The notes under the pieces are model-generated. The model was not told the DNA's origin. It did not search any database and was given only the letters and a program-made list of their open reading frames with translations. 35,410 nucleotides of DNA from an uncultured Saprospiraceae bacterium (GTDB lineage: Bacteria; Bacteroidota; Bacteroidia; Chitinophagales; Saprospiraceae): the NCBI GenBank assembly GCA_938001865.1, contig CALLAW010000004.1, forward strand, positions 1-35,410. Reading direction: 5' to 3'. Position 1 is the stretch's first letter; every line of letters starts with the position of its first letter. Below, one piece after another: positions 26,336 through 33,642 of the stretch. Both the position numbers and the translations under genes were made by a program.

Positions 26336-26363
26336 ATGCCGGTGTCAACAGCCGGCATTTTTT
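26336..26363 (+). terminator. Rho-independent terminator of a short plus-strand transcript
   Basis: ATGCCGG (26336-26342) pairs with CCGGCAT (26352-26358) around a 9-base loop and is followed by a T run. No long plus-strand gene lies upstream within 800 bases, so it must serve a short transcript such as the 22-codon frame. Confidence 0.82.
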
Positions 26364-26389
26364 ATGAGATCATGTGGCTTGCCTAATAA

Positions 26390-26872
26390 TCATTTTACAC
26401 TCTCTAGCATTGTTTTGACCTGCTCTAGAGTGTATGTCCCGACGAGACCTGTCTGAAAGAGATATTCGTTATCTCCTACTACCTTGATATATCGGAAGTC
26501 GTAGTCTTCTGTACCATCAATATTCTTTTTGTAGATAAATCCACCATCATACTCCTCAGTGATTGAGTCGAAATAGTCTTCGATTTGTACTAAGAATTTT
26601 TGCTTCATTACCAGATTGGAGACATCGCGATCTATGGCTTGGCCACTAAGTATCTGTATAGAATAATCATTGCCAGACTTGACTGTGATATCCTTCATAA
26701 ATCCAAGATCATCAGAGGTATACACAGCATCAGCGGGAGCTTTGATTTTGATGGGCATGCCATACTGCATGAGGTCAGTATAGGAAGATTGGGTATCAGA
26801 CTTACAATTGCTCAGAAGTAAGACGAGAGACGCTAAGAGTAAGATCAGGGCACGAGCTAGTGTATTTATCAT
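26390..26872 (-). CDS. Hypothetical lipoprotein, 160 aa
   Basis: A small exported protein with a lipoprotein signal: a hydrophobic stretch rich in leucine, then LLSNC with Cys23 as the lipidation site. The mature part (about 137 residues) has no repeats or known motif that I recognise. It alternates short beta-like stretches (DITVKSGNDYSIQILSG, DYDFRYIKVVGDNEYLFQTG) and ends in a helix (TLEQVKTMLESVK). It resembles small Bacteroidota envelope lipoproteins of unknown role. It is divergent from the DUF4293 gene across 179 bases, in which no strong promoter is obvious. Confidence 0.78.
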   Translation of the reverse strand: MINTLARALILLLASLVLLLSNCKSDTQSSYTDLMQYGMPIKIKAPADAVYTSDDLGFMKDITVKSGNDYSIQILSGQAIDRDVSNLVMKQKFLVQIEDYFDSITEEYDGGFIYKKNIDGTEDYDFRYIKVVGDNEYLFQTGLVGTYTLEQVKTMLESVK

Positions 26873-27051
26873 ATATTATTTCGACTAAGTGTATTTATCG
26901 TTACTCTAAGGTAATATTATCTATTCACTCTCTTGGTGTGAATATTTCATGACTTTGATAATTAATTTTTGTGGTTTGATTTTATTTCTTTCTTACCTTG
27001 GCATCTTATTCATAATGTGATTAATCAGACCTCAATTTTAACTTTTTTACT

Positions 27052-27489
27052 ATGATACAACGTATACAGACGATATTTTTAGCACTTGCAAGTGGGAGTT
27101 TCTTCAGTCAGTTTGGATTAGCATTTGCGAGGAGCACAGAGAGTGAGTCTGGCTTCTTTGCTGACTTAGCGTATACGATCCATGATCATATCGGTCTCCT
27201 CGTGTTGACTATTCTGGGAGGCTTAGTATCCTTAGTTGCGATCTTTCTCTATAATAATCGACCACTCCAGTTAAGGATTGCATATATCGGCATCGTACTC
27301 GCAGTTATCGTTCCAGCATTGGCCCTCTTTCTGTTCTTCAGTACAGGCTATAAGTTGGATGATGCCAATAGGATCAATGATAGTGCTGGGATCTATGTCC
27401 CACTTGTAAGTATTCTATTGCTCGCATTAGCTGCAAGATTCATTAACAAGGACGAGAAGTTGGTCAGGAGTTCAGATCGACTGAGGTAA
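27052..27489 (+). CDS. DUF4293-family membrane protein
   Basis: A 145-residue inner-membrane protein with four hydrophobic segments (about 5-25, 45-66, 74-96 and 112-130). The start MIQRIQTIFLALA is the usual opening of DUF4293 proteins, found across Bacteroidota with no known function. The tail is charged (NKDEKLVRSSDRLR) and probably cytoplasmic. It is a single gene on the plus strand. The sequence TACCTTGG at 26994-27001 is one mismatch from TAnnTTTG and may be part of its promoter. Confidence 0.85.
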   Translation: MIQRIQTIFLALASGSFFSQFGLAFARSTESESGFFADLAYTIHDHIGLLVLTILGGLVSLVAIFLYNNRPLQLRIAYIGIVLAVIVPALALFLFFSTGYKLDDANRINDSAGIYVPLVSILLLALAARFINKDEKLVRSSDRLR

Positions 27490-27599
27490 GCGTATACTCT
27501 AGAGACTAATGTGAGAGATGTGGACAATGAGATGGTTCAATCATCAATTAGCAGTTAGGAGTAAGATCGGACATTGACAGAGTTGTCGCAATTATTGAT

Positions 27600-27633
27600 C
27601 AAAAAAAAAAGAGAGACATTTCTGTCTCTCTTT
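27600..27633 (-). terminator. Rho-independent terminator of the exbB-exbD operon
   Basis: GAGAGACA (27611-27618) pairs with TGTCTCTC (27623-27630), extended by A-T pairs, around a TTTC loop. Read on the minus strand the stem is followed by a ten-base T run, 32 bases after the exbD stop. It may also act weakly on plus-strand transcripts from the DUF4293 gene. Confidence 0.88.
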
Positions 27634-27664
27634 GGTATTATAAATATTGTATTGATTTTTACTA

Positions 27665-28132
27665 TTACTCTACTCTTGGTTTTGCTGAATAGTTAATCTT
27701 CAACTGATTAGCCTTACGGAGTTCAGTCTTGATATCACTGACAAATCCCATTGTCACTTCACCATCTACTCTTAGAGATGAACTGATCCCTGTTCTTTGC
27801 TTCTCAGGTACGCCACTTCTATGCTGTTCTAAGAAGAGTGGGATATCACCTATCGCTGAGATCTTATCTCCGAGCTGGAGTCTTGGACTCGTACCATATG
27901 TTTCTGCATATTGATCTGTAGGCTTTCCGATATAGAGGTAGTTGACTAGAGATTTCTTTTCGAGTTTTGTCAACTCGGTAGCCTGGGGCACATTGACTTC
28001 TACCTTGAGTGTAGAGTCTCTCATGACCGTAACAACCATAAAGAAGAACAAAAGCATAAAGATAATATCAGGTAATGAAGCCGTGGATATTGCCGGTTTT
28101 GACTTCCCTCTTTTTTTCTGAAACTTTGACAT
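27665..28132 (-). CDS. ExbD/TolR-family biopolymer transport protein (second copy)
   Basis: A 155-residue inner-membrane protein with one N-terminal transmembrane helix. The essential Asp is D22 in ASTASLPDIIFMLLFFFMV, in the place used for proton-driven coupling by ExbD and TolR. The periplasmic part (about 45-155) has the ExbD-like STLKVEVNVPQA start. With ExbB it uses the proton gradient to energise outer-membrane processes through TonB-like partners. It is the last gene of a four-gene operon, 30 bases after the other ExbD gene. The two copies differ clearly in the periplasmic domain, so they may form mixed dimers or have different partners. Confidence 0.9.
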   Translation of the reverse strand: MSKFQKKRGKSKPAISTASLPDIIFMLLFFFMVVTVMRDSTLKVEVNVPQATELTKLEKKSLVNYLYIGKPTDQYAETYGTSPRLQLGDKISAIGDIPLFLEQHRSGVPEKQRTGISSSLRVDGEVTMGFVSDIKTELRKANQLKINYSAKPRVE

Positions 28133-28162
28133 ATTACTTTCTGATTTTAGGATTCAATAAGA

Positions 28163-28702
28163 TTACTCTTCACCGAAGTTAGTCGGTTCAGCTTCTGAGA
28201 GTACAAGAGGTATGATTGCATTGATTTCTTTCTTTCGATCTCTTGGTAAGAATTCGTAGCTTTTGTTATACTTCTTCTGTGACTCATCTTCTCTCAGCTC
28301 TCTGTACGCCGCTTTGAGCTCATTATAGACTTCTAAGTATGTCGAGTATTTGGTACCTCTATCATTCCTTAGAGAGATAATTGCTTTATCTGGTCTTTCT
28401 GCAAGGTCACTTTTGTTCTGTGGATTGCGGATAAAGTCCTTAGCTCGTTCTCTGAGATCACCTACATCTGTTGGTTCACCTCTTACGAGGAGTGCATTAT
28501 CTGCATTGACGAGTACTGAGAACACGTTTCTCTTATTGAGAGTCAATGTTTCTGGTTCGTCTTCAGACCAAGGCGGCAACTTGACGAGTACACCCTTATC
28601 TACATCTATCGTAGTAGTCACCAAGAAGAAGATCAATAGGAGGAAGGCTATATCAGCCATCGACCCAGCATTGATTTCATTATTTAACTTATCTCGTGCC
28701 AT
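28163..28702 (-). CDS. ExbD/TolR-family biopolymer transport protein (first copy)
   Basis: A 179-residue protein with an N-terminal transmembrane helix. The proton-coupling Asp is D17 in INAGSMADIAFLLLIFFLV. The periplasmic domain has the family pattern KLPPWSEDEPETLTLNKRNVFSVLVNADNALLVRGEP, quoted here as running from about residue 41 to 77. It then carries an additional charged segment (RELREDESQKKYNKSYEFL) that the other copy lacks. It is probably part of an ExbB5-ExbD2-type motor with its neighbours. It starts 7 bases after the upstream membrane-protein gene, consistent with one transcript. Confidence 0.9.
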   Translation of the reverse strand: MARDKLNNEINAGSMADIAFLLLIFFLVTTTIDVDKGVLVKLPPWSEDEPETLTLNKRNVFSVLVNADNALLVRGEPTDVGDLRERAKDFIRNPQNKSDLAERPDKAIISLRNDRGTKYSTYLEVYNELKAAYRELREDESQKKYNKSYEFLPRDRKKEINAIIPLVLSEAEPTNFGEE

Positions 28703-28709
28703 ACTTAGA

Positions 28710-29216
28710 TTATTTAAAGAGGTTTACGATTTCCATGACTACCATAGAGACTAGAGCGATGAGTGCTAGTATTGCTGTACACTTGATCCCTCCACTGATA
28801 AACTTGCTTACGCCATTACTTACGTTGAATTTCTCTGCGAGCAGACCGAGCTTACCAGAAGTCTCTGCAGCAGATGATGAATAGAGTAAGAAAAACAATC
28901 CGATAAGTACTACAGCGCCTATCAAGACGATCAACGAACCTTTAGGATTAGTCACTAATCTTCCCAGCCCGAAAAACAACCAAAGTCCACCAGCCAAAAA
29001 AGTCAATAATATAGGTAAGTAGATGGCAAGATTGAAGAAATTGAATCCGTCTCCACCACCATTTTTAAGCACACTATTCAGGTCAGACCCTGCCTCAAAT
29101 CCTGCTGCATTCATACCACTCACTGCAGTACCGAATACGATGGCAACAGTAATGATACCAAGCAGAAAGGCGAAAAGTTGACCTCGTTTTAAAAAGAAAT
29201 TATATATAGATGTCAT
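28710..29216 (-). CDS. Four-helix membrane protein between exbB and exbD, unknown function
   Basis: A 168-residue protein with about four transmembrane helices (roughly 13-33, 64-84, 90-112 and 142-165) and a short N-terminal basic segment (NFFLKRGQ). It is not a recognisable ExbB or ExbD: it lacks the Asp of ExbD and the ExbB pore-lining pattern. Its fixed place between exbB and two exbD genes suggests an accessory subunit or assembly factor of the proton-driven motor. Similar small membrane proteins at this place are, as I recall, common in Bacteroidota but unnamed. The spacing is 47 bases to exbB and 7 bases to exbD. Confidence 0.72.
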   Translation of the reverse strand: MTSIYNFFLKRGQLFAFLLGIITVAIVFGTAVSGMNAAGFEAGSDLNSVLKNGGGDGFNFFNLAIYLPILLTFLAGGLWLFFGLGRLVTNPKGSLIVLIGAVVLIGLFFLLYSSSAAETSGKLGLLAEKFNVSNGVSKFISGGIKCTAILALIALVSMVVMEIVNLFK

Positions 29217-29263
29217 AATATTAGGTATTTAGGTTTTGTAAATGAAATAAAAACATGTTGGAA

Positions 29264-29992
29264 TTACTTCCAGACACCGTTTCTAGACATTACTTCTACT
29301 AAGCCAATAGATGCATCTTCCATTTTGTTAACAATACCATCGATCTTAGAGATGATGTAATTGTAAAATATTTGTAAGATAATCGCTACTACAAGACCGA
29401 ATACCGTAGTCAATAAGGCTACCTTGATACCACCGGCAACGATTGATGGAGAGATATCTCCTACCGCCTCGATCTTATCGAATGCTCCAATCATACCGAT
29501 AACGGTACCCATAAACCCGAGCATCGGCGCAATAGCAATGAAGAGAGAGATCCATACAAGACCTTTCTCTAAGAGACCCATCTGCACAGAACCATATGAT
29601 ACGATTGCTTTCTCTACCGCTTCTGGGCCATTAGGTGCATTACGTAGACCTTCATATAAGATACTTGCTGTAGGGCCAGGAGTAGACCTTGCTACTTCTT
29701 TTGCACCTTCCAAGTCTCCTTCTGAGAGTCTTTCGTCTATTTTGCTGACTAATTTATCAGTGTTAGTCGTCGCGATATTAAGTGTGATGATTCTTTCGAT
29801 ACAGAATGCCAATCCGAGGATAAGACATACAAGTACAACACTCATGAACTCCCATCCACCTTCGATAAATTTCTCTTTCAATACCTGAAAGATTGATCCA
29901 GCTTCAGCAGTTTCAGCTTGAGCAAATAAGTCTAATGCTCCTACAGTTGATAGGACGCCTAATAACACAAATAAAACAAGTAATTTTCGCAT
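29264..29992 (-). CDS. ExbB/MotA/TolQ-family proton channel protein
   Basis: A 242-residue inner-membrane protein. A signal-like first helix (1-25) is followed by a periplasmic stretch and a transmembrane helix near 48-66, then a cytoplasmic loop and two helices near 140-165 and 185-212. The MotA/TolQ/ExbB signature is clear: PTASILYEGLRN near 106, IAIAPMLGFMGTVIGMIGAF near 152 and GGIKVALLTTVFGLVVAI near 185. ExbB forms the pentameric proton channel that surrounds ExbD helices and powers TonB-type transport. It is the first gene of a four-gene operon with a good promoter candidate at 30106-30137. Confidence 0.93.
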   Translation of the reverse strand: MRKLLVLFVLLGVLSTVGALDLFAQAETAEAGSIFQVLKEKFIEGGWEFMSVVLVCLILGLAFCIERIITLNIATTNTDKLVSKIDERLSEGDLEGAKEVARSTPGPTASILYEGLRNAPNGPEAVEKAIVSYGSVQMGLLEKGLVWISLFIAIAPMLGFMGTVIGMIGAFDKIEAVGDISPSIVAGGIKVALLTTVFGLVVAIILQIFYNYIISKIDGIVNKMEDASIGLVEVMSRNGVWK

Positions 29993-30075
29993 GATTATTT
30001 TGGTTTTCTAAATTTGATTAACAGTTTATGTTAGGTTTTTAATTGAATGACTAATGTAGAAAGAAATATTTGAGT

Positions 30076-30327
30076 TTAACTTCTTTTTACACCAAAGAAT
30101 TTGGTCAAAGTTAACTTTCCTACCTTACAAGACCAAACTATAGCTCTATCAAAATTTGATTCTGTCTTATTTTCTTTATTCCAAACTTTTGTATCACATT
30201 CATATTTATTTAGATGCATCTTCGATATAAAGAGTTGTATCGGTTCTCTTCTCACTTTGCAGTCCGATCGGTATTTTTCTGCTATTTTTGTGCCACTCCC
30301 TAATTCTGACTGACATACACATTTCAT
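30076..30327 (-). CDS. Possible small Cys-containing protein, 83 aa
   Basis: The frame starts with ATG after an A-rich leader (a context used by Bacteroidota) and encodes MKCVCQSE at the start and FFGVKRS at the end. It has five Cys (residues 3, 5, 24, 45 and 68) and many Lys, Arg and Glu residues, so it looks like a soluble protein, but I recognise no family. There is no signal peptide. It sits 83 bases before exbB, and 40 bases separate it from the divergent uvrD. Against it, two promoter-like sequences lie inside the frame. It may be a chance open frame. Confidence 0.32.
   Translation of the reverse strand: MKCVCQSELGSGTKIAEKYRSDCKVRREPIQLFISKMHLNKYECDTKVWNKENKTESNFDRAIVWSCKVGKLTLTKFFGVKRS
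30106..30137 (-). promoter_or_regulatory. Two-part promoter candidate for the exbB operon
   Basis: On the minus strand TTTG (30137-30134), a 20-base spacer and TAACTTTG (30113-30106) match the Bacteroidota -33 and -7 elements. The expected start near 30099 gives a leader of about 107 bases to exbB. Confidence 0.5.
30283..30290 (+). promoter_or_regulatory. Putative -7 box for uvrD
   Basis: TATTTTTG is an exact TAnnTTTG match 77 bases upstream of the uvrD start. A TTTG at 30256-30259 gives a 23-base spacer, at the long end of the accepted range. Confidence 0.42.
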
Positions 30328-30367
30328 TCTTTTCTATATCCACCATTTTTAACCACCAATAGATACT

Positions 30368-32632
30368 ATGCAAAACGTCGGACACTCATATCTCTCTGAG
30401 CTCAATGATATCCAAAGAGGAGCAGTCGAAGCGACTGAAGGACCAGTCATGGTGATTGCCGGACCTGGATCTGGTAAGACTAGAGTGCTGACATATCGGA
30501 TTGCACACCTAATCAATATTGGTGTAGCCCCTTGGAATATCTTAGCTCTGACCTTTACCAATAAGGCAGCTCGGGAGATGAAAGATAGGATCGAGAAAGT
30601 GATCGGATCAGGAGCTCATAAGGTGTGGGCAGGGACGTTTCACTCTCTGTTTAGTCGGATACTCAGAGTAGAAGCACATCGGATCGGTTACCCAAATGAC
30701 TTCTCTATCTATGATACCGATGACTCTAAAAGTCTCATCAGGGAGATTATCAAATCTCTCAACTTAGATAGTAAGGTGTATAATGTCGGTGCAGTGAGAT
30801 CTCGCATCTCTACTGCCAAGTCCAATCTGATGTCTCCGCAAGCCTATGCTCAGAATGATGATTTATTGTCCTTGGATAAGATGAATAGACGTCCAATGAT
30901 CTTTAAGATCTACGAACTCTATGTAAAGAAGTGTAAGCGTGCAGGCGCTATGGACTTTGATGATTTGCTCTTGCAAATGTTCAACCTGCTCTACAAGAAT
31001 CCAGACAATGTCAGGGCAAAGTACCAAAGCCAATTCTCCTATGTGATGGTGGATGAGTTCCAGGATACTAACTCACTCCAATACGAAATACTGAAATTGC
31101 TCACCGTATTTGACGGAAGTCCACATAATGTCTGTATAGTCGGTGATGATGCTCAGAGCATCTATTCATTTAGAGGAGCAACGATAGAAAATATTCTGCA
31201 GTTTGAAGCTGATTTTCCAGCAGTCCAAGTCTACAAGCTTGAGCAAAACTATCGATCTACAAACTTTATCGTAGATGCTGCCAATGAAGTGATTGGATTC
31301 AACAAGAAGCAAATCCAAAAGAAAATCTGGACTGACAATGGAGATGGTAGAAAGATCAAAGTCATCAAAACAATGACCGATAGTGAAGAAGGGAGGAGAG
31401 TAGCCGACTCAATCATCGAACAGAAGAATCGATGGCACTATGCCAATAAAGACATCGCCATCCTCTATAGAACCAATGCTCAGTCAAGGGTATTTGAAGA
31501 ACATTTGCGTAGACACAATATTGCCTACCGAATCTATGGAGGACTTTCCTTCTATCAACGAAAGGAAATCAAAGATATGATTGCCTATATCAGACTGTGT
31601 GTCAATCACAAGGATGATGAAGCTCTCAAGCGGATCATCAACTATCCTAAGCGTGGAATCGGGAAGACTACCATGGAGAAACTGACTAAGGTAGCTGATG
31701 ATAATGAAATCAGTATCTGGCAAGTCATTACTCAGATAGAACTCAAAGGAAGTCATAAGCGTACCATCGGAGGATTTATCAATGATATCAAAGAGATGCA
31801 AAAGAGAGTCATGGTAGAAGATGCATACAAAGCATCACTCTATATCTCTCAGAAGTCTGGAATCATAGAACTCCTCAAAGCTGATAATACTCCTGAAGGT
31901 AAGAGTAGGATTGAAAATATCACTGCCCTTCTGGATGCGATCAAAGAATTCGTAGAAGATGATGAGATCTCTCCTGGAGAAGAAGCACCAGAGGATAAGT
32001 CACTTGCACGATTCCTACAGAGTATCTCACTGATGACAGATGCTGATCAAGATACTGAGCAGGTAGATGTTGTCACTCTGATGTCTGTGCATAGTGCCAA
32101 GGGTCTTGAGTATAAGTCTGTATTCGTAGTTGGACTCGAAGAAAATCTCTTCCCATCATATATGTCACTCTCACTCCCTGAACAGATAGAAGAAGAACGT
32201 CGCCTATTCTATGTGGCGATTACGCGTGCCGAAGAAATGCTGACTCTCACTTATGCGAATAGTAGATATCAGTTTGGTAATATGCGATTCAACGATGTGA
32301 GTCGATTCTTAGAAGAGATCCCAGAGTCAGCTACAGACTCTACAATCTTAACTGTAAAGAAAGATTTCCCTCAACCTAAGATACTTGGTAACTTCAAGAA
32401 GGTAGGAGCAGGGAGAGGAGCTCTGCCTCAGGTTGATGCTGGTAAGTTTGTAGCAAGTCCGATTACTGCTATCAAGGAAGGTGTCTCCGTGATGCATCTC
32501 AAGTTTGGTAGAGGGACTGTAGTTAGTATCGACCAGCGCAAGGTGGCAACTATCAGATTTGACCAGATCTCAGATAATCCAGAGAAGCGGATCATGCTGC
32601 AGTATGCTAAGTTGCAAGTGCTGGAAGACTGA
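30368..32632 (+). CDS. UvrD/PcrA-type superfamily I DNA helicase
   Basis: A 754-residue 3'-5' DNA helicase, normal for UvrD/PcrA. Motifs in order: Q motif LNDIQRGAV near 12, Walker A AGPGSGKTR at 31-39, motif Ia ALTFTNKAAREMKDR near 59, Walker B DEFQDTN at 229-235, motif III GDDAQSIYSFRGA near 259, motif IV EQNYRST near 295, motif V VTLMSVHSAKGLEYKSVFV near 565 and motif VI EERRLFYVAITRAEEML near 606. The C-terminus (about 690-754) forms a small Tudor-like domain with the VMHLKFGRGTVVSID pattern, which in PcrA binds RNA polymerase. It acts in nucleotide excision and mismatch repair and clears stalled polymerases. UvrD and PcrA cannot be separated by sequence here. It is followed by a cluster of hairpins. 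Confidence 0.95.
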   Translation: MQNVGHSYLSELNDIQRGAVEATEGPVMVIAGPGSGKTRVLTYRIAHLINIGVAPWNILALTFTNKAAREMKDRIEKVIGSGAHKVWAGTFHSLFSRILRVEAHRIGYPNDFSIYDTDDSKSLIREIIKSLNLDSKVYNVGAVRSRISTAKSNLMSPQAYAQNDDLLSLDKMNRRPMIFKIYELYVKKCKRAGAMDFDDLLLQMFNLLYKNPDNVRAKYQSQFSYVMVDEFQDTNSLQYEILKLLTVFDGSPHNVCIVGDDAQSIYSFRGATIENILQFEADFPAVQVYKLEQNYRSTNFIVDAANEVIGFNKKQIQKKIWTDNGDGRKIKVIKTMTDSEEGRRVADSIIEQKNRWHYANKDIAILYRTNAQSRVFEEHLRRHNIAYRIYGGLSFYQRKEIKDMIAYIRLCVNHKDDEALKRIINYPKRGIGKTTMEKLTKVADDNEISIWQVITQIELKGSHKRTIGGFINDIKEMQKRVMVEDAYKASLYISQKSGIIELLKADNTPEGKSRIENITALLDAIKEFVEDDEISPGEEAPEDKSLARFLQSISLMTDADQDTEQVDVVTLMSVHSAKGLEYKSVFVVGLEENLFPSYMSLSLPEQIEEERRLFYVAITRAEEMLTLTYANSRYQFGNMRFNDVSRFLEEIPESATDSTILTVKKDFPQPKILGNFKKVGAGRGALPQVDAGKFVASPITAIKEGVSVMHLKFGRGTVVSIDQRKVATIRFDQISDNPEKRIMLQYAKLQVLED

Positions 32633-32633
32633 T

Positions 32634-32740
32634 AGGTTCCACGTAGTAGAAATTCTTTTACGAAAGTAAAAGAATAAGGAAGGAACTGATGCGGAAGCAT
32701 CAGCAAGTACTCAGCTTACATGGAGTAGAAATTCTACACC
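32634..32740 (+). ncRNA. Cluster of three hairpins downstream of uvrD (candidate structured RNA)
   Basis: A perfect 10 bp hairpin with a GAAA tetraloop (32652-32675), a perfect 7 bp hairpin with a GGAA loop (32686-32703) and a short palindrome (32725-32737) follow one another within 86 bases. GTTCC (32635-32639) can pair with GGAAC (32682-32686), closing a stem around the first hairpin. The 12-mer AGTAGAAATTCT occurs twice (32645-32656 and 32724-32735). No T run follows, so this is not an ordinary terminator. It may be a structured 3' UTR, a small RNA, or a palindromic repeat element. Confidence 0.35.
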
Positions 32741-32872
32741 TTTATTGAAACTTGAATTTGAAGACCATTTATTAAATTGGTGAAATTTTTTTAGGAAAAC
32801 GATCGTACCATATATGGAAACATTGTATTTTGGCTTATATATAAAAAAATCCTATAAAGGTGAGATTAAGGA

Positions 32873-33154
32873 TTGAGTTGTAACTCTCATTTATTACAAG
32901 GCTCTATAAGTAGTTGCCTCTTTCCAGTAAATGAGATTCAGGTCTATAAGGAAATACTTATTAATCCAAATCCTGTTTCGAGTTTATTAGATGTTAATTT
33001 GATTTCTGAGGGCTCTTATTTTGAAGTTGAAGTGTATGACATCTGGAGTAAGAAGATTATGAACTTAGATGTTACGTCTTTGGATAAAGGCACTTACTTT
33101 TTGGTTGTCAATAATGGAACGAAAACTGTAAGCTCAAAATTTGTTAAGAAATGA
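32873..33154 (+). pseudogene. Orphan T9SS C-terminal sorting domain (remnant of a secreted protein)
   Basis: The open frame encodes 93 residues, but only a TTG could start it, a stop codon lies 6 bases before that, and there is no signal peptide. Residues 28-93 are a typical T9SS type A sorting domain: INPNPVSSLLDVNL, then YDIWSKKIMNLDVTSLDKGT, then YFLVVNNGTKTVSSKFVKK. Such a domain is normally the last 80 residues of a large exported protein. The 5' part of the gene therefore seems to have been deleted. Its stop codon overlaps the start of the next gene in ATGA, a coupling that was probably inherited from the intact gene. Confidence 0.68.
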
Positions 33155-33642
33155 ACAGTTTTATCTTTAAGTTAATTACAATATGTATACTTTTTTTTTC
33201 TTTTCTTTCAAGTTGTGTAACTTCAAAGATTAAGAGGATAGAAAAGAGTAAACTTCAAGAAGATAATGTTTGTTCCTATAAAATTAACAAAAAAGGTATA
33301 TCGCCTTTGAAAAAAGAATGGCCAATATTGTATCAATATCTTGCGAAAGGACATTTGGTAAGATGTAAGGTAGACTCAAGCACATCTAGGTTAATGATCT
33401 CTAATGGTCTCTATCTTCATCTTCAAAGAAACGAAAGGAGGATCTACAATTCTCCTTATTTACAAGATTATAACAATTTTGTTGCTGTTTTTGGAGAACC
33501 ATATTCAAAAGTGGAAAAAGGAGAGCTTTTTTACATTGTATATATTCCTAAAATTTTTGCAATCAGTAATCTAAGTGTAAATTCTGGGTTAACCTATTAC
33601 TTTGACTCTGAAACTATGCAGCTTTCCACTGGGCAAGACTAA
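33151..33642 (+). CDS. Hypothetical lipoprotein, 163 aa
   Basis: A small protein with a lipoprotein signal: hydrophobic residues 5-20, then FLSSC with Cys22 lipidated. The mature part is basic and aromatic (KEWPILYQYLAKGHLVRCK near 60, YLQDYNNFVAVFGEP near 103, ELFYIVYIPKIFAI near 124) and matches no family I recognise. Its DNA is visibly more AT-rich than the core genes around it, as expected of a recently acquired accessory gene. It overlaps the remnant sorting-domain frame by four bases. It may be a leftover partner of the deleted T9SS cargo protein. Confidence 0.65.
   Translation: MNSFIFKLITICILFFSFLSSCVTSKIKRIEKSKLQEDNVCSYKINKKGISPLKKEWPILYQYLAKGHLVRCKVDSSTSRLMISNGLYLHLQRNERRIYNSPYLQDYNNFVAVFGEPYSKVEKGELFYIVYIPKIFAISNLSVNSGLTYYFDSETMQLSTGQD

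Larger units (their letters stand above)
29993..30367. other. 375-base region between exbB and uvrD
   Basis: This stretch carries the candidate exbB promoter, the candidate uvrD promoter, and a possible 83-codon minus-strand gene that overlaps both. The regulatory reading and the coding reading compete, and the sequence alone does not settle which is right. Confidence 0.45.

Noticed and set aside
29424-29888. 154-codon plus-strand frame inside exbB
   Set aside because: It is antisense to conserved ExbB motifs and reflects codon bias on the opposite strand.
30101-30313. 70-codon plus-strand frame upstream of uvrD
   Set aside because: It is antisense to the possible 83-codon gene, has no recognisable motif, and ends 54 bases before uvrD with no sign of coupling.
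32641-32740. CRISPR array or integron attC site in the hairpin cluster
   Set aside because: There is only one repeated 12-mer pair with no regular spacers, and no integrase or Cas gene nearby.
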